Assembly: GCF_013410065.1 (NCBI RefSeq)
Contig: NZ_JACCCW010000001.1
Location: 1,917,187-1,981,186, forward strand
DNA length: 64,000 bases
Source: Granulicella arctica
GTDB taxonomy: Bacteria; Acidobacteriota; Terriglobia; Terriglobales; Acidobacteriaceae
Direction of reading: 5' to 3'
The notes under the pieces are model-generated. The model was not told where the DNA came from. It made no database searches and saw only the letters and a program-made list of their open reading frames with translations. Each line of letters starts with the position of its first letter. Position 1 is the first letter of the stretch. The translations under genes were made by a program, and so were the position numbers. Of this stretch, positions 50,500 through 59,277 are shown piece by piece.

Positions 50500-53007
50500 G
50501 TGCGATCGACCGCCACTGCCCTAGTTCTCTCTCTTTCATGCGTCCTCGCCGCCCAAGCCCAGACCGGCTTTACGACCATCCCTTCCTTCCCAATAGATAC
50601 GAATCCCCTCGTCATCCGCAAAGACGCCATGCCCAGCCGTCCGTTCTCCGTCACCGGAGAACGTGGTGCCATCCTTGGTCAGCAGGACGGCACCTTCGAG
50701 CTCTGGCTCCTTCCCGTCAAAATCCTCCATCAAGTCCACCTCACTGCAAAGCTGAAAGACTACGACACCGTTATCGACCTCAACGCCCACGCCTCCAGCA
50801 TTGAGGTCCGGCCCGACCACACGACTATCACTTACGCCCACGCCGCGATCACGGTGAAGCAGCACATGTTCATCCCTCAGGGCGCTGAAGCCGGCCTGGC
50901 CGACGCAGTTATCCTCTTCGAAATCCACGCGTCTCGCCCAGCCGAGCTCACCCTGTCCTTCGCTCCCAGCATGGAACGCCAGTGGCCTGCCCCCAACTTC
51001 GGACGCCCCAGCGCAAACTGGATTCCCTCCGGCACAGGGGGTGCCTACTCACTCGAAACTGACAACCCGGACTTCTACGGCATGGTCGCCATGCCCAATG
51101 CTCAGCACGGCCCCATTCCTCCCTACCAGGAGCGCCCGGTAACCACCCCGGTCGAGTTCCGCATCTCCTACGATCCCGCGAAGGACGATCATACCTTTTA
51201 CCCTTTGCTCTGCGGCCTGGCAAGAATGGGTGAAACCGGAAGCGCCGGACGAGCCGCTCTCCTCAATCGCCTCACCACCCAAAACCGGCGTCTGATCCAC
51301 GACTACCAGACAACCGCCGAGCACTACAGCCACTTCTTCGACCACCACCTCACCGTCTCCACGCCTGACAAGCACTTCGACGAGGCCCTCCGCTGGGCGG
51401 AGATATCGATCGAGGAGTCAAAGGTTTCTACGGCTAACGGCGCAGGCCTCGCAGGCGGCTGGTTCACCTCTGGCGATTCCGCTCGTCCCGGCTTCGGATG
51501 GTTCTTCGGCCGCGACACTTTGTGGACTCTCTACGCGGTGAACAGCTTCGGCGACTTCGCGATGTCTAGGCAAGCATTGGACTTCCTACTGGCCCACCAA
51601 CGCGCTGACGGCAAGATGATGCATGAATATTCCCAGACTGCGCCCGAGGTCGATTGGAATAGCCTTCCGTATCTTTATGCGTCCGCAGACTCTACGCCCC
51701 TTTTCGTCATGCAGATGGAAGACTACATCCGCACCAGCGGCGACCTCGCCTACCTAAAACAGCATTGGGACAACGTGAAACGGGCTTACGCCTTCACCAG
51801 AAGCCATACAACCGACGGTGTTTACGACAACACTCAAGGCACAGGCTGGGTCGAGGAGTGGCCCAGGATGCCGCATCAGGAGATCTACCTGGCTGCCCTG
51901 GACCAGCAGTCTGCCGAGTCCTACTCTCGCTTGGCAGACTTGATGGGAGAGACGGAGGCAGCGCAACAAGCGATGACAACAGCCTCAGCCATCAAGGAGA
52001 AGCTCGCCGGATATCGCGGCGCAGATGGCAGCTATCGCTTTAGCCGCAATGTGGACGGCTCCTATGAAGATGTGCCATCCATCTTCCCTGCGGTCGCCTG
52101 GTGGAGCGGGCATTTGGCGCTGCCACAGGCGGATGAGACCTTCACGGCCTGGGCGGGGCATGGGTTCAGCACGGATTGGGGGATTCGATCGGTTGCGAAG
52201 ACTGCTTCTATCTATGATCCGATCAGCTATCACCACGGCTCGGTCTGGCCGCTCTACACCGGGTGGACTTCGATGGCGGAGTATCGCAGCGGAAGGCCAG
52301 TTCAGGCGTTCTCCAACCTACGCAATACAGCAGAACTAACCTGGCTGCAAGACCCGGGTGCGATTACGGAGGTACTTTCGGGGGACTTCTTCGAGCCGCT
52401 CGGACGCAGCAGTTCGCACCAGTTGTGGTCTTCTGCGATGGTTCTGACACCTGCCATACGCGGACTCTTCGGATTGGAAGCAGATGCGCTGAACCACACG
52501 CTGCGGGTCGCACCACAACTGCCCGCGGCCTGGGATCATGTGTCTGTGCAGCATGTCGCGGTTGGGGAACAGAGCTTCGACGTTACGATGCAGCGTGTGG
52601 GCAGATCACTTGAAATTGATGCGACCTCTGGATCAGCGAGCATGCTCTGTCTTGTGGAAGAGCACATGCAGAAGCCGTGTGATCAGCGGCCCGCAATCCG
52701 TCATCGTTTGATGATGGATTTGCCTCCAGTTGAAATTGGCTTGGAAGAAATCCTTGCCTCCGAAGGCGACTCGAGCAAGCAGATGAAGGTTCTCGATGAG
52801 CGTCGTGAGGCTCATCGGCTCACCGTCAAGGTGGAGGCTCCGGCTGGGATTACCCATCGGCTCACGCTCCGAACTAACGGCGTGGACAGGCAGACCATCG
52901 CGGTCAGCGGAGGGACACTCGACGCGGACGGAATCGTCTTGAACTTTCCAGCCGTCGATCCGAGCGATCCACAGTACGTAAGTCGGCTGATCGAATTGAA
53001 ATGGTGA
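50500..53007 (+). CDS. Secreted six-hairpin glycosidase (amylo-alpha-1,6-glucosidase / GH63-like)
   Basis: 835 aa from GTG 50500, with GAGG 9 nt upstream; this start yields the signal peptide MRSTATALVLSLSCVLAAQA. An N-terminal beta-sandwich (to about residue 260) precedes an (alpha/alpha)6 barrel with FGWFFGRDTLWTLYAVNSFG, GTGWVEEWPRMPHQEIYLAA, STDWGIRSVAKTASIYDPIS, SYHHGSVWPLYTG and SSHQLWSSAMVL. Candidate catalytic acids are the Asp of GRDTLW and the Glu pair of VEEW. It probably acts on alpha-linked oligosaccharides in the periplasm; the exact GH family is uncertain. It lies 223 nt downstream of the chimera. Confidence 0.78.
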   Translation: MRSTATALVLSLSCVLAAQAQTGFTTIPSFPIDTNPLVIRKDAMPSRPFSVTGERGAILGQQDGTFELWLLPVKILHQVHLTAKLKDYDTVIDLNAHASSIEVRPDHTTITYAHAAITVKQHMFIPQGAEAGLADAVILFEIHASRPAELTLSFAPSMERQWPAPNFGRPSANWIPSGTGGAYSLETDNPDFYGMVAMPNAQHGPIPPYQERPVTTPVEFRISYDPAKDDHTFYPLLCGLARMGETGSAGRAALLNRLTTQNRRLIHDYQTTAEHYSHFFDHHLTVSTPDKHFDEALRWAEISIEESKVSTANGAGLAGGWFTSGDSARPGFGWFFGRDTLWTLYAVNSFGDFAMSRQALDFLLAHQRADGKMMHEYSQTAPEVDWNSLPYLYASADSTPLFVMQMEDYIRTSGDLAYLKQHWDNVKRAYAFTRSHTTDGVYDNTQGTGWVEEWPRMPHQEIYLAALDQQSAESYSRLADLMGETEAAQQAMTTASAIKEKLAGYRGADGSYRFSRNVDGSYEDVPSIFPAVAWWSGHLALPQADETFTAWAGHGFSTDWGIRSVAKTASIYDPISYHHGSVWPLYTGWTSMAEYRSGRPVQAFSNLRNTAELTWLQDPGAITEVLSGDFFEPLGRSSSHQLWSSAMVLTPAIRGLFGLEADALNHTLRVAPQLPAAWDHVSVQHVAVGEQSFDVTMQRVGRSLEIDATSGSASMLCLVEEHMQKPCDQRPAIRHRLMMDLPPVEIGLEEILASEGDSSKQMKVLDERREAHRLTVKVEAPAGITHRLTLRTNGVDRQTIAVSGGTLDADGIVLNFPAVDPSDPQYVSRLIELKW

Positions 53008-53054
53008 TTTCGGGATCTGAACCCAACCCCGAAAGGCCAAAACCTCAATAAAGC

Positions 53055-53512
53055 TACTGAGCGGATGTTATGAAGTGGAAGTACGCTGTTACGAGTCTGG
53101 CGCACATGAGTCTGGCGAAGTCGATGAAGTGAAGTCCTTTGAGGGTTGTTTCGAGCCTTTCGTAGTCATGAGCAAGCCTGCGGAAGCGGGCTGCCCAGGC
53201 GAAGCTTTGTTCGACGACCCAGCGTCGGGACAACAGCACGAAACCTCGTTTGGCCATGGGATGCTTGACGACTTCGAGCTTGATGCTCTGCTGCTGTGCG
53301 GCCTTGGCGGCGTTCTGGCCCGTGTGGCCGCGATCCAGCGACGCATCTGCTGGTAGATCGAGGCCTACGGAGGCAGATCGTTCGACATCCAACGCCACGG
53401 ACAGCCGCTCCGCGCAGAACAGGAAATAATGTGCCCTGACTACGGCCTTCACCTTTGATATAAGCCACATATGACGATGTCCTCGCACTTGCGAGGACAT
53501 CGTCTCACTCAT
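53055..53512 (-). pseudogene. IS5-family transposase remnant
   Basis: 152 codons resembling the C-terminal part of IS5/IS427-group DDE transposases: GQNAAKAAQQQSIKLEVVKH, then RWVVEQSFAWAARFRRLAHD and YERLETTLKGLHFIDFARLM, with the acidic residue of the DDE triad in VVEQSF. The N-terminal half with the first two Asp residues is missing or scrambled, so it is inactive. No terminal inverted repeats were identified. Confidence 0.75.
53474..53503. repeat. 14-bp perfect inverted repeat at the edge of the IS remnant
   Basis: ACGATGTCCTCGCA (53474-53487) and TGCGAGGACATCGT (53490-53503) are exact reverse complements, separated by CT. It lies at the truncated 5' side of the transposase remnant. Confidence 0.6.
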
Positions 53513-53627
53513 AGCTGTTTAAATCACACAAACCTTTAGGCTAAAACAATCCGATTACGCTTAAGGCCAAATGACGTGAAGTGCGTTTGCAAGGACCTAT
53601 CTATTCCACATATAGCTTCTTGCCTCG

Positions 53628-54032
53628 TTATAGGTCTGGCGGCCCTTGGACTGATGAATTTAATATGTCTTTCACGTGAACGAGAGCATTACGGACTGCT
53701 GCACCTCCAGCATAAAATTTGATTTGCAGGATTGCCTCAATGATCTGTTCGCGCGTTGCACCCGCATTGAGAGCCGCTTGAGTGTGCGCTCGTAATTGGG
53801 GAACGGTATGTCCTAGCATAACGCAAGAAGCAATCACCACGAGTTCTCGAGTGACAATATCGAGGCCAGGACGCGCTGTAATGCCTCCTATCGCCCATTC
53901 AATTGTCATGTCGATAAAGTCCGGGCAAAGCCCTTCCGAATCGCGAGTGACCGCCTCCCTGGCGTCGCCTCCAAAGAGCTGTTCGAAGAGTTGAGTACCG
54001 CGCTCACGCAGTTCAGGATTAGACGAAAACAT
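53628..54032 (-). CDS. Carboxymuconolactone decarboxylase family protein
   Basis: 134 aa. The all-alpha CMD/AhpD fold is indicated by RELVVIASCVMLGHTVPQLR, AHTQAALNAGATREQIIEAI and LQIKFYAGGAAVRNAL. The AhpD CxxC pair is absent (a single Cys, then GHT), so it is closer to 4-carboxymuconolactone decarboxylase-type enzymes than to AhpD peroxidase. The substrate is unknown. It is divergent from the adjacent LysR regulator, which probably controls it. Base composition is more AT-rich than the surrounding operons, suggesting transfer. Confidence 0.85.
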   Translation of the reverse strand: MFSSNPELRERGTQLFEQLFGGDAREAVTRDSEGLCPDFIDMTIEWAIGGITARPGLDIVTRELVVIASCVMLGHTVPQLRAHTQAALNAGATREQIIEAILQIKFYAGGAAVRNALVHVKDILNSSVQGPPDL

Positions 54033-54058
54033 TGGGATTCTCCTTATTCTTCCAGCGA

Positions 54059-54127
54059 AACGGTGCTAGCATGTACCGTTGTATACGCAAGAAAAATATA
54101 GATAAAGATCGATAATTTTCGATCTTT
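54059..54127. promoter_or_regulatory. Two inverted repeats between the CMD and LysR genes (putative LysR operators)
   Basis: AACGGT (54059-54064)-N10-ACCGTT (54075-54080), and AAAGATCGA (54104-54112)-N6-TCGATCTTT (54119-54127), both perfect. Their placement between divergent regulator and target genes fits LysR-type control. Confidence 0.55.
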
Positions 54128-54148
54128 GCAAATTGAGATTTGCGAATC

Positions 54149-55033
54149 ATGGGGCAACTGGAAAGCATCGCCGTTTTTGTCAAAGCGGTAGAACGAGGTA
54201 GTTTCGCGGCCGCGGCCGAGGAGTTGCGATTGACGGGAACGATGGTAGGGCACCACGTTCGAACTCTCGAGAAGCGTCTCGGTACAACACTCTTAAATCG
54301 AACAACGCGTCGTCAGAATTTAACAGAGGCGGGTCGCCTTTATTACGAACCTTGCAAACGCATTCTGTTGGAAGTAGCAGACGCGCAATCTGACGTTGCC
54401 GATATCCAGTTCATACCGCGTGGACGTCTCAAGGTCTGGTCTCAGGTCACCTTCGGAGTCCATGCGTTGACACCGGCTTGTGCAGATTTCATCGCGAGCA
54501 ATCCGAAAGTCTCCATCGATCTGGTCGTCTGCGACCGCCCTATCGATAGGATCAAGGAAGAATTCGATGTTCTCTTCTGTATCGGTGATTTGGAAGACTC
54601 ATCTCTTATCGTTCACGGACTGCGTCCTTACGCGTCCGTGATCTGCGCCGCACCAGACTACCTTAAAAAGAATGGCGTGCCACTTCAGCCTGCTGACCTT
54701 TCACGACACGTCTGTCTGGGCCTCGCGCACCCAATTGCCAGCAAAGAATGGCGCTTGGAAGTACCTCAAGGAACCATCGTCATTCCCGTCTCGTTGGCAA
54801 TGACGATCAATAATGGAGAGGCTTTACGTAAAGCGGCGCTAAGCGGTTTAGGCATTGTCATGCAGCCTGAAATGCTGCTGGCTAACGATATAGAAGCAGG
54901 CCGATTGGTCCCTCTCTTTGAGGAATATACCCCCGCACCGAAAGCTATGCACATGCTGACATTCCCTCTCAAACGGCCCACTGCGAAACTCCGCGCTTTC
55001 ATTGACTTCGCACGCGCACGCTTCGGGCACTGA
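54149..55033 (+). CDS. LysR family transcriptional regulator
   Basis: 294 aa from ATG 54149 (MGQLESIAVFVKAVERGSFA); a TTG three codons upstream is less likely. The N-terminal winged HTH contains SFAAAAEELRLTGTMVGHHV, then LEKRLGTTLLNRTTRRQNLT and EAGRLYY. The C-terminal periplasmic-binding-protein-like effector domain runs from about residue 90. It is probably an autoregulated activator or repressor of the divergent CMD gene. The effector is unknown. Confidence 0.9.
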   Translation: MGQLESIAVFVKAVERGSFAAAAEELRLTGTMVGHHVRTLEKRLGTTLLNRTTRRQNLTEAGRLYYEPCKRILLEVADAQSDVADIQFIPRGRLKVWSQVTFGVHALTPACADFIASNPKVSIDLVVCDRPIDRIKEEFDVLFCIGDLEDSSLIVHGLRPYASVICAAPDYLKKNGVPLQPADLSRHVCLGLAHPIASKEWRLEVPQGTIVIPVSLAMTINNGEALRKAALSGLGIVMQPEMLLANDIEAGRLVPLFEEYTPAPKAMHMLTFPLKRPTAKLRAFIDFARARFGH

Positions 55034-55211
55034 CAGGACGAACATGATTGCCGTATTGTTTGATATCTGACTTCTGACCGCGATCTAGATTGGTAACGAT
55101 AAGTCTTAGGGCTGTATCTGGAGCGCCACACGCTGGGACTAAACACCTAGGTCTACAGAAGCAGGGAAGCGGCACTGCCCTGATCTTCTCTTCTGCGACA
55201 GAAACACCGCT

Positions 55212-55514
55212 TTGCCGTCGCAACCTGCCAGTAGGCAGTTCAGGCCGGCAGCCGCAAGGCTGGGTCTGAAGGGCTTTAATTGCCACTGGTTGCGTCACGC
55301 CACGGCAAGTTGGCTCGATGCTGCGGGTACTCCCCTTAGCACGGTACAGACGCTACTGGGGCATACCTCCTCCGAGGTGACGGGGGAGCATTACATTCAT
55401 GCGATCTCCTCGGAGTCGCGAAATGCAGTGGGCCGGATCGGGGAATTGGCGATTGGACCCCAATGGACCCAAATCGAGCGTGGGGTTGAAAATCCCGCAG
55501 CTCTAATTAATTGA
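55212..55514 (+). pseudogene. Tyrosine recombinase C-terminal remnant next to tRNA-Pro
   Basis: CHWLRHATASWLDAAGTPLS and TVQTLLGHTSSEVTGEHYIH carry the His-x-x-Arg, LGH and catalytic Tyr boxes of tyrosine integrases. The N-terminal arm-binding and core domains and the first catalytic Arg are missing. It faces the 3' end of tRNA-Pro 16 nt away, the usual position of an integrase beside its attachment site. Confidence 0.7.
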
Positions 55515-55530
55515 AAACATGGAATTTAAA

Positions 55531-55607
<77 letters not shown>

Positions 55608-55732
55608 AATGTGATGCTGGAAGGATGCCGGTAGAGGATGCATTCCGTAAAGCTCAAGCGTTTGGGGAGGCTTGCTGGTCCGCTGTACCGACTTGGATAG
55701 TTTAGCAGAGATTGCCGCCGAGAGCTGTCGGA

Positions 55733-55762
55733 TTCTCACCAAAAGGGTTGTGGAGGTATACT
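55733..55762 (+). promoter_or_regulatory. Promoter of the cys leader and cysDNH operon
   Basis: A near-consensus -10 box TATACT (55757-55762) has a weak -35 box TTCTCA (55733-55738) 18 bp upstream. The predicted start, 7 nt after the -10 box, coincides with the GTG of the Cys-rich leader frame at 55769. Confidence 0.6.
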
Positions 55763-55768
55763 TAAGTC

Positions 55769-55849
55769 GTGACTAAGACCGTCCAGCGCGCCTGTTGTTG
55801 CCAAAGCTGTTGTTGCGTGGCGATGTCGGCTCGGCTCTGTCGACGCTAA
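55769..55849 (+). CDS. Cysteine-rich leader peptide upstream of cysD
   Basis: 26 codons plus TAA, starting GTG at 55769, with 7 Cys: a CCCQSCCC block (codons 9-16) and one later Cys. The GTG coincides with the transcription start predicted from TATACT, suggesting a leaderless mRNA; alternatively GGAGG (55752-55756) lies 12 nt upstream but would be outside the transcript. The position ahead of sulfate-assimilation genes fits a sensor of cysteinyl-tRNA supply. In mycobacteria, Cys-rich leaderless upstream frames attenuate cysteine genes. The peptide itself probably has no enzymatic role. Confidence 0.65.
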   Translation: MTKTVQRACCCQSCCCVAMSARLCRR

Positions 55850-55925
55850 AGCTTTCTAGCAGCTCTTCACTTTTTCACCCCCAAAATTCAATTAGAGTGC
55901 ATTTGGCTTGGCGTCCGCCACGCGA
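55813..55925 (+). promoter_or_regulatory. Long-range complementary arms in the cysD leader
   Basis: TTGCGTGGCG (55813-55822), over Cys codons 15-16 and the two codons after them, can pair with CGCCACGCGA (55916-55925) over 10 bp including one G-U. The 3' arm ends 7 nt before GGAG (55933-55936) of cysD. A competing local hairpin TGGC-GTCC-GCCA (55909-55920) uses part of the same arm. Confidence 0.5.
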
Positions 55926-55949
55926 ATGCTGTGGAGACCGATACCATCG

Positions 55950-56894
55950 ATGACAACAGCAGCCTTCATGACAGATGAAGTTGAGGTAGCCCAGCCAGCG
56001 CGACTGAATCATTTACAGGCGCTCGAGGCAGAGAGCATCGCGATCCTGCGCGAGGCGGTGGCTGAGTTTGCGCGCCCGGTGATGCTGTACTCGATCGGTA
56101 AGGACTCGTCGGTGATGCTTCGTCTGGCGCAGAAGGCGTTTTACCCCGGAAAGATTCCGTTCCCCCTCCTGCATGTCGATACCAGCTATAAGTTTCCGGA
56201 GATGATCACCTTTCGCGATGAGTATACGAAGGAGATCGGCGCGGACCTAATCGTGCATCGCAACGAAGAGGCCATCGCGGCGGGCGCGAATCCTTACACG
56301 CTGGGAACGCAGAACTGTTGTGGCCTGTTGAAGACACGCAGTTTGTTGGATGCTCTGGCGGAGGGCGGATTCGATGCGGCGTTTGGCGGTGCTCGCCGCG
56401 ACGAGGAGAAGAGTCGGGCCAAGGAACGTGTCTACTCCTTCCGCGATGCAGCCGGTCAGTGGGACCCGAAGAACCAGCGGCCCGAGCTTTGGAGCCTCTA
56501 TAACTCGCGGTTGCGAAAGGGCGAGAGCATCCGCGTGTTTCCGCTGTCGAACTGGACCGAGCTTGATATCTGGCTATATCTCTATGCGGAAAGGATTCCG
56601 ATTGTGCCTCTGTACTTTGCAAAGGAACGCGAGCTGGTGATGCGTGGCGGCGCTATGACGCTGGTACATCCTGGCATGAAGCTGCTGCCCGGTGAAACAG
56701 TGCAGACGGCGAAGGTTCGCATGCGCTCGCTGGGCTGCCTGCCTTGCACAGGTGCTATGCGGAGTGAGGCGGATACGCTGCCGAAGATCATCGAAGAGCT
56801 GATGACCTTCCGGCGGAGCGAGCGTGAGAACCGGGCGATCGATCATGACGAAGAGGGCTCCATGGAAGTGAAGAAGCGGGAGGGCTACTTCTAA
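55950..56894 (+). CDS. cysD: Sulfate adenylyltransferase subunit 2
   Basis: 314 aa from ATG 55950 (GGAG 13 nt upstream); starts at 55908 (TTG), 55926 and 55968 are also in frame, so the N-terminus is uncertain. ATP-PPase-type motifs are [35 protein letters not shown] and [17 protein letters not shown]. The C-terminal REGYF is typical. CysD adenylates sulfate to APS, driven by the CysN GTPase. Its TAA overlaps the cysN ATG by one base. Confidence 0.95.
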   Translation: MTTAAFMTDEVEVAQPARLNHLQALEAESIAILREAVAEFARPVMLYSIGKDSSVMLRLAQKAFYPGKIPFPLLHVDTSYKFPEMITFRDEYTKEIGADLIVHRNEEAIAAGANPYTLGTQNCCGLLKTRSLLDALAEGGFDAAFGGARRDEEKSRAKERVYSFRDAAGQWDPKNQRPELWSLYNSRLRKGESIRVFPLSNWTELDIWLYLYAERIPIVPLYFAKERELVMRGGAMTLVHPGMKLLPGETVQTAKVRMRSLGCLPCTGAMRSEADTLPKIIEELMTFRRSERENRAIDHDEEGSMEVKKREGYF

Positions 56895-58558
56895 TGAGTA
56901 CGCATGTCGTTACGTCTCACAATGTAGTTGGTACGGTGAGTGAGTTTGATACATTCCTCGATGCTCATCTTGAGCAGGAGATGCTGCGCTTCACCACGGC
57001 AGGCAGCGTCGACGATGGAAAGAGCACGCTCATCGGCCGTCTTCTGCATGACACCAAGAGCGTCTACGAAGATCAGCTCGCGGCCGTGAAGCAGAGCCGC
57101 GTGAACCGGGCCTCGGGTGGCCATGTCGACTTTTCTCTGCTGACGGATGGGTTGAAGGCTGAGCGCGAACAGGGCATTACGATCGACGTCGCATACCGGT
57201 ATTTTTCGACGTCGCGGCGGAAGTTCATTATCGCCGACACTCCCGGTCATGAACAGTACACACGCAACATGGCGACCGGCGCATCAACCGCCGATGTGGC
57301 TATCGTACTGATCGATGCAAAGGCATTTTTGAAGCAGGGGAGCTTGCTTCCGCAGTCGCGACGGCACACTTACATTGCGTCGCTGCTTGGAATTCCTCAC
57401 GTTGTAGCGGCAGTCAATAAGATGGACCTCGCCGAATACTCTCAGAAGAACTTCGAGACAATCCGCGACGAGTTTTATGCATTGGCGAAGAAGCTTGGCC
57501 TGAAGAGTGTCGAGGCTATCCCCGTGAGCGCACTCGAAGGCGACAACGTCGTAACACCGAGCGTGGCGATGCCGTGGTATAAAGGCCCCACGCTCCTTGA
57601 ATATCTGGAGACGGTGCCTTTGCGCGTCCATGAAGTGGCTGGACCAATGCGGTTTCCCGTTCAATTGGTGCTGAGGCCGGACGCGAACTTCCGCGGATTT
57701 GCAGGTCAGGTGTCGCGCGGCATTCTGCGAACGGGAGATCGCGTCATGGCGCTTCCGTCGCGACGCGAAACGTTTGTGCGCAACATCGTGACCTATGATG
57801 GCCCGCTTGATGCGGCTGCGTTTCCGCAGAGTGTCACCGTGGAACTCGAGGATGAGATCGACCTGAGCCGTGGTGAGATGCTGGTGGCTGCTGGATCTGC
57901 TGCAACTCATCCGCAGGTAAGCACGCGCTTCCGAGCGATGGTTGTGTGGATGCACGAAGAGCCTCTTGCTGTTGGGCGAACGTATCTTGCAAAACACACG
58001 ACCCGCACGGTGCGGGCAACGGTGCGGGCAATCCAGTATAAGGTGGATGTCAGTTCGCTTTCGGAAGGATCGACGGACAGCCTGGCGATGAACGAGATTG
58101 GTGAGGTCGCGTTTGAAAGCAATCTGCCATTGTTCTTCGATGCTTATCAGGCGAATCGCATGATGGGTTCCGTCATCCTGATCGATGCGGTGACGAACGC
58201 AACTGTCGGGGCAGCGATGCTGATCGGCCTTGCGGATACGTCGCAGGCTCCATCTATAAGGATTGAACGAGCTACGCTCGCTATCGTGTCCGGACGGTCG
58301 GACCTTGCAGCTCGCGTGAAGGATGCGCTCGACGTGCGCGGTGAACGAGCAGTGTTGATTGATGATGAGTTTATTCCGGAATCGTCTGTGGTTGCAGTGG
58401 TCCGTGCACTTCAATTGGCCGGAGTAACTGCCATTACGGCACGGGTTCTGGATGCGGAGACGCTTGCTGCGCTTGAGGTTTTCGCAATCGCTGTTGTGAT
58501 TCAAGCGGACGAACTGGACGACGAGGCTCTGCTGGCTTCGCTGGAGGTGCAACGATGA
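56894..58558 (+). CDS. cysN: Sulfate adenylyltransferase subunit 1 with degenerate C-terminal APS-kinase-like domain
   Basis: 554 aa, versus about 430-475 for CysN alone. The GTPase domain has GSVDDGKSTLIGRL (Lys43), DTPGHEQYTRNMATGAS and NKMD, then EF-Tu-like domains 2-3 to about residue 445. The last roughly 100 residues resemble the start of an APS kinase (LAIVSGRSDLAARVKDAL, then VLIDDEF), but the Walker A GxxGxGKST is lost (VSGRSDLAA at 465-473). CysN powers APS synthesis by GTP hydrolysis. It overlaps cysH by 4 nt (ATGA). Confidence 0.93.
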   Translation: MSTHVVTSHNVVGTVSEFDTFLDAHLEQEMLRFTTAGSVDDGKSTLIGRLLHDTKSVYEDQLAAVKQSRVNRASGGHVDFSLLTDGLKAEREQGITIDVAYRYFSTSRRKFIIADTPGHEQYTRNMATGASTADVAIVLIDAKAFLKQGSLLPQSRRHTYIASLLGIPHVVAAVNKMDLAEYSQKNFETIRDEFYALAKKLGLKSVEAIPVSALEGDNVVTPSVAMPWYKGPTLLEYLETVPLRVHEVAGPMRFPVQLVLRPDANFRGFAGQVSRGILRTGDRVMALPSRRETFVRNIVTYDGPLDAAAFPQSVTVELEDEIDLSRGEMLVAAGSAATHPQVSTRFRAMVVWMHEEPLAVGRTYLAKHTTRTVRATVRAIQYKVDVSSLSEGSTDSLAMNEIGEVAFESNLPLFFDAYQANRMMGSVILIDAVTNATVGAAMLIGLADTSQAPSIRIERATLAIVSGRSDLAARVKDALDVRGERAVLIDDEFIPESSVVAVVRALQLAGVTAITARVLDAETLAALEVFAIAVVIQADELDDEALLASLEVQR

Positions 58559-59250
58559 ATGCTGTCGAATCGGTTATAGATTATGAGGAGCTTTCTGCCG
58601 AGGCGCTGGTCGAACAGATTTTGCGCGAGTCAGCAGGGCAGAAGGTCTGCCTGACAAGCAGCTTTCAAATCGAGGACATGGTCGTACTGCATCTGCTGCG
58701 GAAGCATCTGCTGGATGTGCCTGTGATCTTCCTCGAGACCGGTTATCACTTCGCCGAACTGCTGGCGTATCGAGATAGAATGACGGCGGAGTGGGGACTA
58801 AACCTGCTCAACGCGATGCCGCTGACGACACTCAAGGAGCACGAGGCTCAGTTCGGGTTGTTGCATATCGTGCAGCCGACGGAGTGCTGCCGCATTCGTA
58901 AAGTGGAGCCGCTGATGCGTTCGCTTGAGCCGTATGCGTGGTGGTTCACCGGGTTGCGACGAGAGCAGTCGCCGACGAGAGCGGCGTTGAAAAAGATAGA
59001 AGACCATCGAACTCCGACAGGAAAGCAGATGAAGAAGGTCAGTGTGCTGGCGGACTGGACCTGGGCGCAGGTAACGGAGTACGCGGATCTGCATCAGATT
59101 CCTAAACTGGGGCTCTACGAAAAGGGATATACCAGCATCGGATGTGAGCCTTGCACCGCGATTCCGGAGGCTGGTGCGGATGCGCGCAGCGGTCGCTGGG
59201 GAGGCAAGAAGTTGGAGTGCGGGATTCATACGTTTTCGGAGAAGGCCTAG
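58555..59250 (+). CDS. cysH: Adenylylsulfate (APS) reductase, thioredoxin-dependent
   Basis: 231 aa. The catalytic Cys222 is in ECGIH. Four further cysteines, Cys111-Cys112 and Cys197-x2-Cys200, are the [4Fe-4S] ligands that mark APS-using (plant/bacterial type) rather than PAPS-using reductases. SSFQIEDMVVLHLL and FLETGYHF form the nucleotide site. It reduces APS to sulfite with thioredoxin. This explains why no working APS kinase is needed here. It is coupled to cysN by a 4-nt overlap. Confidence 0.94.
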   Translation: MNAVESVIDYEELSAEALVEQILRESAGQKVCLTSSFQIEDMVVLHLLRKHLLDVPVIFLETGYHFAELLAYRDRMTAEWGLNLLNAMPLTTLKEHEAQFGLLHIVQPTECCRIRKVEPLMRSLEPYAWWFTGLRREQSPTRAALKKIEDHRTPTGKQMKKVSVLADWTWAQVTEYADLHQIPKLGLYEKGYTSIGCEPCTAIPEAGADARSGRWGGKKLECGIHTFSEKA

Positions 59251-59277
59251 GATAGAGCCGAGAGGTCTTAGCGACGC

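Noticed and set aside
55609..55949. SAM or cobalamin riboswitch in front of cysD
   Set aside because: No conserved riboswitch core was recognised; the Cys-rich frame and pairing arms explain the leader better.
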